From Hahella chejuensis KCTC 2396 (GTDB lineage: Bacteria; Pseudomonadota; Gammaproteobacteria; Pseudomonadales; Oleiphilaceae): a stretch of 64,000 nt of DNA. The notes beneath the pieces are model-generated. The model saw nothing but the letters and a program-made list of their open reading frames with translations. It searched no databases and was not told the origin of the DNA. The position numbers and the translations under genes were made by a program. The DNA lies in contig NC_007645.1 in assembly GCF_000012985.1 (NCBI RefSeq), positions 6,288,001 through 6,352,000 of the forward strand, in the 5' to 3' direction. This document shows positions 55,831 through 64,000 of the stretch, in pieces (the first letter of the stretch is position 1; the number at the start of each line of letters is the position of its first letter).

Positions 55831-56435
55831 CCCAACATCTCCTCAATTTTCTTAAGCGCAGAGACAGTAACCAAAACCTTGTCATGCGCAATCAGGCTGA
55901 CAGGGTTAATAGCAACAGCGTCACACACGTCGACATGCGGAATGTTACGGGAAGCCAAATACAGGTTTTGATCAACCGCATCCGCTACTATTAATACATT
56001 CTCCAGCCCAAGATCTTTCAACTTCGCATTGAACTGCTTGGTCTTTGGAGCTTCAACCGCCATTTCTTCGACAACAACCAAGCGCTCCTGCCTAACAAGC
56101 TCAGACAGAATTGACTGCATTGCTGCGCGATACATCTTTTTGTTCACTTTTTGGGAGTGATCCAACGGCGTAGCTGCGAATGTTTTGCCGCCACCTCTCC
56201 AGATAGGGCTGCGAATAGTGCCCGCACGAGCGCGACCACTACCTTTTTGACGCCATGGTTTCTTTCCACCGCCGCTTACTTGGGAGCGCGTCTTCTGGGC
56301 TTTTGAACCCTGACGACCACCAGCCAAATACGCAGTAACTACTTGGTGAACCAGAGCTTCGTTAAAATCTCTTGCAAAGGCCACGTCAGATACTGAAACA
56401 GTACCCTTACCCGCACCATTAATCGTTAACTCCAT
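55827..56435 (-). CDS. rplD: 50S ribosomal protein L4
   Basis: A 202-residue L4 with the tunnel loop ([19 protein letters not shown]). In E. coli L4 controls its own S10 operon at transcription and translation; whether the leader before rpsJ allows this here is not clear. Confidence 0.98.
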   Translation of the reverse strand: MELTINGAGKGTVSVSDVAFARDFNEALVHQVVTAYLAGGRQGSKAQKTRSQVSGGGKKPWRQKGSGRARAGTIRSPIWRGGGKTFAATPLDHSQKVNKKMYRAAMQSILSELVRQERLVVVEEMAVEAPKTKQFNAKLKDLGLENVLIVADAVDQNLYLASRNIPHVDVCDAVAINPVSLIAHDKVLVTVSALKKIEEMLG

Positions 56436-56447
56436 CTCTCACCCCTC

Positions 56448-57086
56448 TTATGCTTTAACCGCGGGCTTGATAACCACGTCTGCGCCGGTCGCTCCAGGAA
56501 CTGCGCCCTTAATCAGAAGCAAACCTTTCTCTTCGTCGACTCTTACAACTTTCAGAGTCTGCACAGTGACGTTTTTATTACCCATCTGGCCAGCCATTTT
56601 CTTGCCTTTGAACACTCGTCCAGGAGACTGGTTCTGACCAATAGAGCCAGGAGCGCGATGAGAAAGAGAGTTACCGTGAGTGGCATCTTGAGTAGAGAAG
56701 TTCCAGCGTTTGATTACGCCAGCAAAACCTTTACCCTTTGAGCGTCCAGACACATCAACTTTTTGTCCGGCTTCAAAGATAGTGACGGAGACTTCGTCGC
56801 CAACCTTATACTCAGCAGAGTCAGTGGCGTCCAAAGTAAATTCACAGACAACACGCCCAGCCTCAACGCCAGCTTTAGCAAAATGGCCCGCCATAGGCTT
56901 ATTTACACGTGACGCTTTAACTGAACCAGAAGTCACCTGGATTGCCCGATAACCGTCGACCTCAAGACTCTTAACCTGAGCAATGACGTTTTTCTCGACC
57001 TGAATCACAGTGACCGGGACGGCTGCGCCGTCATCTTCAAACAAACGAGTCATGCCAGCCTTACGGCCAACCAAACCAATCGCCAT
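56448..57086 (-). CDS. rplC: 50S ribosomal protein L3
   Basis: A 212-residue L3 with [20 protein letters not shown] and the long loop [20 protein letters not shown] that approaches the peptidyl-transferase centre; its Gln is a known methylation site in E. coli. The 92-base gap to rpsJ contains nothing I recognise. Confidence 0.98.
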
Positions 57087-57178
57087 TTTTCACCTCTTAG
57101 TGCACGGGGCTTTCACCCTCTATGGCCACATACAAAAGTGTTACACCAATGAAGCGACGCAACATGCGTCAATCTTGC

Positions 57179-57490
<312 letters not shown>

Positions 57491-57546
57491 TTATTTACTC
57501 CGAATCCAACGACGGAAGACAGCCATACCCTACAAAAAGGAGCCGC

Positions 57547-57575
57547 ATTTTAAGCAGCTGGCTATTTCCTGTCAA
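57547..57575 (-). promoter_or_regulatory. Strong sigma-70 promoter of the S10 operon
   Basis: Minus strand: TTGACA (57570-57575, perfect), 17-base spacer, TAAAAT (57547-57552, 5 of 6). It lies between the tuf terminator and rpsJ, giving a leader of about 50 bases, much shorter than the E. coli S10 leader. Confidence 0.88.
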
Positions 57576-57595
57576 GAGCACTTTTTAAACAGCTC

Positions 57596-57626
57596 AATAA
57601 AAAAGGGGGAGCGAACTCCCCCTTTT
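57596..57626 (-). terminator. Intrinsic terminator of tuf
   Basis: Perfect ten-base stem (57601-57610 with 57617-57626, AAAAGGGGGA), 6-base loop, then a T-rich run on the minus strand. It lies 20 bases past the tuf stop and separates str from S10. Confidence 0.93.
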
Positions 57627-57645
57627 ACCTTATGACTGGCTAGTC

Positions 57646-58839
57646 TTACTCGAAAATTTTAGCAACAACGCCAGCGCCCACTGTACGGCCGCCTTCACGA
57701 ATCGCAAAGCGCAGCCCCTCTTCCATCGCGATCGGAGCGATAAGGCTGACTTTCATTTTTACGTTGTCGCCCGGCATAACCATCTCTACGCCTTCTGGCA
57801 ACTCACACGCACCAGTCACATCCGTTGTACGGAAGTAGAACTGAGGACGATAGCCCTTGAAGAAAGGAGTATGACGGCCACCCTCGTCTTTGCTCAGTAC
57901 GTATACTTCTGATTCAAAAACGGTGTGCGGAGTAATAGTTCCTGGCTTGGCCAGTACCTGACCACGCTCTACATCATCACGCTTAGTGCCGCGCAACAAC
58001 ACTCCAACGTTCTCACCTGCACGACCTTCGTCCAGCAGCTTACGGAACATCTCAACGCCAGTACAGGTAGTCTTGGTAGTATCTTTGATACCAACAATCT
58101 CAACTTCCTCACCAACCCTGACAATGCCGCGCTCTACACGACCAGTTACAACTGTGCCGCGACCAGAGATAGAGAATACGTCTTCGATCGGCATCAGGAA
58201 CGGCTTATCAATGGCGCGCTCAGGCTCTGGGATGTAAGCATCCAGAGTCTCAACCAGCTTCTTAACAGCGCTAGTACCCATACCGTTATCGTCCTTACCT
58301 TCCAACGCCAACAACGCGGAACCAACGATAATTGGAGTGTCGTCGCCTGGGAATTCGTACTGGCTCAGCAGGTCGCGAACTTCCATCTCAACCAATTCCA
58401 ACAGCTCTTCATCATCAACCATGTCCGCTTTGTTCAGGAACACGACGATGTAAGGAACACCAACCTGACGCGCCAGCAGGATGTGCTCACGAGTCTGAGG
58501 CATAGGGCCGTCAGCTGCGGAACACACCAAAATAGCGCCATCCATCTGCGCCGCACCAGTGATCATGTTCTTCACATAGTCAGCGTGCCCAGGGCAGTCA
58601 ACGTGCGCATAGTGACGAATGGGAGATTCGTACTCAACGTGAGAAGTCGCGATAGTGATACCACGCGCCTTTTCCTCTGGAGCATTATCGATACCGTCAA
58701 ACGCTACCGCCTGACCACCCCAAACTTCAGAACATACGCGGGTCAAGGCCGCTGTCAAAGTAGTCTTACCGTGGTCAACGTGACCAATGGTGCCTACGTT
58801 TACGTGCGGCTTGCTGCGTTCAAACTTTTCTTTTGCCAC
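57646..58839 (-). CDS. tuf: Elongation factor Tu
   Basis: A 397-residue EF-Tu: G1 GHVDHGKT (19-26), DCPGHADY and NKAD in place, and the C-terminal [16 protein letters not shown]. It brings aminoacyl-tRNA to the ribosome. The start codon is GTG, with GAGG eight bases upstream. It is 55 bases after fusA in the str operon; a second tuf copy may exist outside the window. Confidence 0.98.
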   Translation of the reverse strand: MAKEKFERSKPHVNVGTIGHVDHGKTTLTAALTRVCSEVWGGQAVAFDGIDNAPEEKARGITIATSHVEYESPIRHYAHVDCPGHADYVKNMITGAAQMDGAILVCSAADGPMPQTREHILLARQVGVPYIVVFLNKADMVDDEELLELVEMEVRDLLSQYEFPGDDTPIIVGSALLALEGKDDNGMGTSAVKKLVETLDAYIPEPERAIDKPFLMPIEDVFSISGRGTVVTGRVERGIVRVGEEVEIVGIKDTTKTTCTGVEMFRKLLDEGRAGENVGVLLRGTKRDDVERGQVLAKPGTITPHTVFESEVYVLSKDEGGRHTPFFKGYRPQFYFRTTDVTGACELPEGVEMVMPGDNVKMKVSLIAPIAMEEGLRFAIREGGRTVGAGVVAKIFE

Positions 58840-58894
58840 AGTCAGTTCCTCTCTAAATCACTATTCTAAAAAGTTTCAACTACGAATGATTAAA

Positions 58895-60994
<2,100 letters not shown>

Positions 60995-61011
60995 GATTAA
61001 TTACTCCAAAA

Positions 61012-61491
<480 letters not shown>

Positions 61492-61569
61492 TCAAAAATA
61501 AAAAAGGTCTTCAGGTAAATCTGACATGACTAAAAGCCAGCCAGCCTTACTCTTATCCAACAACTATTA

Positions 61570-61944
61570 TCAAGACTTGCCACGCTTGGCGCCGTACTTA
61601 GAACGACCCTGTCTACGATCGTTTACGCCAGCAGTATCCAAGGTTCCACGCACGGTGTGGTATCGCACGCCTGGCAAGTCTTTTACCCGGCCGCCGCGGA
61701 TCAACACAACACTATGCTCTTGCAGGTTATGACCTTCACCACCAATGTAAGAGGTTACTTCATAACCATTTGTTAAACGAACACGACACACTTTCCGCAA
61801 AGCTGAGTTCGGCTTTTTCGGGGTAGTCGTATATACACGGGTACATACGCCGCGACGCTGCGGACAACCTTGAAGCGCTGGAACATCGCTTTTCGCGACT
61901 TTACGGCTTCTAGGCTTGCGTACCAATTGGTTAATGGTTGCCAT
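61570..61944 (-). CDS. rpsL: 30S ribosomal protein S12
   Basis: A 124-residue S12 with [20 protein letters not shown] and [14 protein letters not shown]. Both Lys residues changed in streptomycin-resistant strains are unaltered. It monitors decoding. First gene of the str operon. Confidence 0.98.
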   Translation of the reverse strand: MATINQLVRKPRSRKVAKSDVPALQGCPQRRGVCTRVYTTTPKKPNSALRKVCRVRLTNGYEVTSYIGGEGHNLQEHSVVLIRGGRVKDLPGVRYHTVRGTLDTAGVNDRRQGRSKYGAKRGKS

Positions 61945-62004
61945 TCAAGCTTACTCCGTTAACAACAGATAGATATTTAGTGCCCAACTATAATAAGGGC
62001 GCCA

Positions 62005-62033
62005 AGTGTACTGACGCCCATTCAACGAGTCAA
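62005..62033 (-). promoter_or_regulatory. Sigma-70 promoter of the str operon
   Basis: Minus strand: TTGACT (62028-62033, 5 of 6), 17-base spacer, TACACT (62005-62010, 4 of 6), about 60 bases before the rpsL start. Confidence 0.75.
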
Positions 62034-62064
62034 GGCGACTGAGGCTAAAAAACCACCAGCCGCC
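62034..62064 (-). terminator. Hairpin after rpoC
   Basis: Minus strand stem GGCGGCTG (62057-62064) with CAGTCGCC (62034-62041), including one G-U pair, 15 bases past the rpoC stop and touching the rpsL -35. The T run lies in the loop rather than after the stem, so it is a weak terminator candidate. Confidence 0.35.
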
Positions 62065-62078
62065 TTCGACATTGCAGA

Positions 62079-64000
62079 TTATTTATTCAGTTCTGCGCTC
62101 AACGCCTGAACAACATCTGCTGCGCTAACGCCACCTTCCTTCTGCATGCGCTTGCGTCTTCTCTCCTGATGGTAAGCAGACCCAGTTCCAGCAGGAATAA
62201 GTCGACCTACAACTACGTTTTCTTTCAGACCACGTAGATGATCCTGCTTACCAGTTACGGCCGCTTCTGTCAGAACGCGAGTAGTCTCCTGGAACGATGC
62301 AGCAGAAATGAAGCTTTCTGTCGCCAAAGACGCTTTAGTTATACCTAGCAATACTCGTTCGTACCGCGCAGGCATCTTCGCCTCTTCTCCAGCCTTCTCG
62401 TTCTCTTCCAGAAGTTTCACCAGCTCAACCTGATCTCCTTTAATGAGAGTGGTATCCCCAGAACTCAACACATCAACCTTACGAATCATCTGGCGTACGA
62501 TAACTTCAATATGCTTATCATTTATAACAACGCCTTGAAGACGGTATACATCCTGAATTTCGTTAATGATGTACTTAGCCAGCTCACCAACCCCCAGCAA
62601 CCTCAGAATGTCATGCGGGTTAGATGGGCCGTCAGAGATAACCTCTCCCTTCTCTACGCTCTCACCTTCAAATACGTTTAGCTGACGCCATTTAGGAATC
62701 AAAATCTCAAATGGATCAGTATTATCGGTTGGCGTAATAACTAGACGCTTCTTACCTTTGGTTTCCTTGCCAAACGAAACAATCCCTGAAATTTCAGCAA
62801 GTATTGACGGCTCTTTAGGCTTACGAGCCTCGAACAAGTCAGCAACTCGCGGCAGACCACCTGTAATGTCGCGCGTCTTGGATGACTCTTGCGGTATCCG
62901 CGCAATTACATCACCAACCTCAATAGTATCCCCATTCTTCAAACTGAAAAGTGAGTTTGGAGGCAGAAAATACTGCACCGGAGTATCGGTACCTGGGAAC
63001 TTCATCTCTTTGCCGTTTGCATCAAGCAATTGCAGCATCGGACGAATATCTTTTCCAGAAGCCGGGCGATCCTTCGGATCCATTACCTCAATATTAGACA
63101 GACCTGTAATTTCATCTGTCTGGGTCTTAACAGTAATGCCCTCTTCAACACCAACAAAGATCGCTTTACCGCCAACTTCTGTGATAATCGGGTGCGTATG
63201 TGGGTCCCATTTGGCGACGATCTCACCTGCGGCAACCTGTTGACCTTGCTTAACACTCAGCTCAACACCGTATGGAAGCTTATACCACTCCCTTTCCCGA
63301 CCAGCTTCGTCTGCAATCGCCAAAGCAGATGACCGAGAGACTACAACCAAGTTGCCATTCTTTCTCTCAATGTGTTTCAAGTTATGCAGACGAACGGTTC
63401 CACCATGCTTAACTTGAATGTTATCGACTGCAGAAGCTCTTGATGCAGCACCACCGATGTGGAAAGTACGCATCGTCAACTGTGTTCCCGGCTCGCCGAT
63501 TGATTGGGCAGCGATTACGCCAATAGCCTCACCGACGTTAACCAAGTGACCACGCGCCAAATCACGACCATAGCAGCTTGCACATACGCCGTATTTGGTT
63601 TCACACGTGATCGGAGAACGAACCAAGATCTCGTCAACGCCCGCCTTTTCAAGCGTTTCTACAGTAGTTTCGTCAAGCAATGTCCCCGCAGGAACAACGA
63701 CATTCTGGTTGTCAGATGCAGAGTACACATCACTTGCCGTAACACGACCCAGTACTCGATCCCCCAAAGGAACAACAACGTCGCCGCCTTCAATATGGGG
63801 AGTAACCAGCAGACCTTCGGAAGTGCCGCAATCCAAATCGGTTACGACCAAGTCCTGGGCGACGTCAACCAAGCGACGCGTCAAATATCCAGAGTTAGCA
63901 GTCTTCAATGCCGTATCCGCAAGACCTTTCCGCGCACCGTGCGTAGAGATAAAGTACTGGAGAACGTTCAACCCTTCCCGGAAGTTAGCCGTAATCGGCG
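62079..64000 (-). CDS. rpoC: RNA polymerase beta-prime subunit, C-terminal part (5' end beyond window)
   Basis: The last 640 or so residues of RpoC; the frame is open to the right edge ([16 protein letters not shown] at the edge). The C-terminal zinc site is visible (DLDCGTS, and [15 protein letters not shown] with three Cys). The trigger-loop/bridge-helix end [16 protein letters not shown] follows. Ends at TAA 62079. No frameshift is seen. Confidence 0.98.
   Translation of the reverse strand, partial: PITANFREGLNVLQYFISTHGARKGLADTALKTANSGYLTRRLVDVAQDLVVTDLDCGTSEGLLVTPHIEGGDVVVPLGDRVLGRVTASDVYSASDNQNVVVPAGTLLDETTVETLEKAGVDEILVRSPITCETKYGVCASCYGRDLARGHLVNVGEAIGVIAAQSIGEPGTQLTMRTFHIGGAASRASAVDNIQVKHGGTVRLHNLKHIERKNGNLVVVSRSSALAIADEAGREREWYKLPYGVELSVKQGQQVAAGEIVAKWDPHTHPIITEVGGKAIFVGVEEGITVKTQTDEITGLSNIEVMDPKDRPASGKDIRPMLQLLDANGKEMKFPGTDTPVQYFLPPNSLFSLKNGDTIEVGDVIARIPQESSKTRDITGGLPRVADLFEARKPKEPSILAEISGIVSFGKETKGKKRLVITPTDNTDPFEILIPKWRQLNVFEGESVEKGEVISDGPSNPHDILRLLGVGELAKYIINEIQDVYRLQGVVINDKHIEVIVRQMIRKVDVLSSGDTTLIKGDQVELVKLLEENEKAGEEAKMPARYERVLLGITKASLATESFISAASFQETTRVLTEAAVTGKQDHLRGLKENVVVGRLIPAGTGSAYHQERRRKRMQKEGGVSAADVVQALSAELNK

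Noticed and set aside
57925-58869. A 314-codon plus-strand open frame opposite tuf
   Set aside because: Antisense to EF-Tu; the low-complexity translation reflects strong codon bias of tuf.

Overview
The window reads as chromosome of a marine-type gammaproteobacterium. Three things point there: the complete str-S10-spc-alpha ribosomal superoperon running into uvrA, a yajR-like MFS gene and ssb; an MSHA pilus operon in the order known from Vibrio and Shewanella; and a large accessory glycan locus. The overall combination is what I would expect of Hahella or a close oceanospirillalean relative. The genus is inferred from memory of gene order and was not checked by a search.

Region 1 (1-14484, all on the minus strand) is a mannose-sensitive-haemagglutinin type IV pilus operon, transcribed mshI, mshI2 (PilN-like), mshJ, mshK, mshL (secretin), mshM (ExeA-like ATPase), mshN (TPR), mshE (extension ATPase with a tandem MshEN cyclic-di-GMP-binding module), mshG, mshF-like, mshA (major pilin), mshC, mshD, mshO, mshP, mshQ (cut by the left edge). 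Most junctions overlap or are separated by a few bases. No separate mshB prepilin and no mshH are seen.

Region 2 (14822-36218) is a 21-kb accessory locus of two divergent operons separated by an 870-bp control region. The leftward arm has APS kinase (cysC), heptose-7-phosphate kinase (hddA), a polyprenyl-phosphate GT2, an AMP-ligase, a DUF98-type chorismate lyase, a free-standing acyl carrier protein, two hexapeptide acyltransferases and a PAPS sulfotransferase, and ends in a strong terminator. The rightward arm has a GT4, a third hexapeptide acyltransferase, a DUF457 membrane hydrolase, an RND-type adaptor, a TolC-family outer-membrane protein, a Wzx-like flippase, two unrecognised membrane proteins, a GT-C enzyme, hddC, gmhA and a sulfotransferase-like protein. 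Heptose and sulfation genes are divided between the arms, so the arms probably make one product. I infer a sulfated, GDP-heptose-derived glycan or glycolipid carrying an aryl (perhaps 4-hydroxybenzoyl) group loaded through chorismate lyase, ligase and ACP. That is a split version of the mycobacterial Rv2949c/FadD22 logic. This is the part most likely to be an undescribed system.

Region 3 (35971-38732) is a transition: an AT-rich, hairpin-bearing stretch with a possible gene remnant, a small lipoprotein, an unrecognised 121-residue protein and a D-Ala-D-Ala ligase.

Region 4 (38703-64000) is housekeeping: ssb and a YajR-like MFS exporter, divergent uvrA, a bidirectional terminator, then the minus-strand series rpoC (cut by the right edge), rpsL, rpsG, fusA, tuf, rpsJ to rpsQ, rplN to rpmJ, and rpsM to rplQ. 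Clear sigma-70 promoters precede rpsL and rpsJ, and tuf ends in an intrinsic terminator. No tRNA, rRNA, CRISPR array or intact insertion sequence was recognised.
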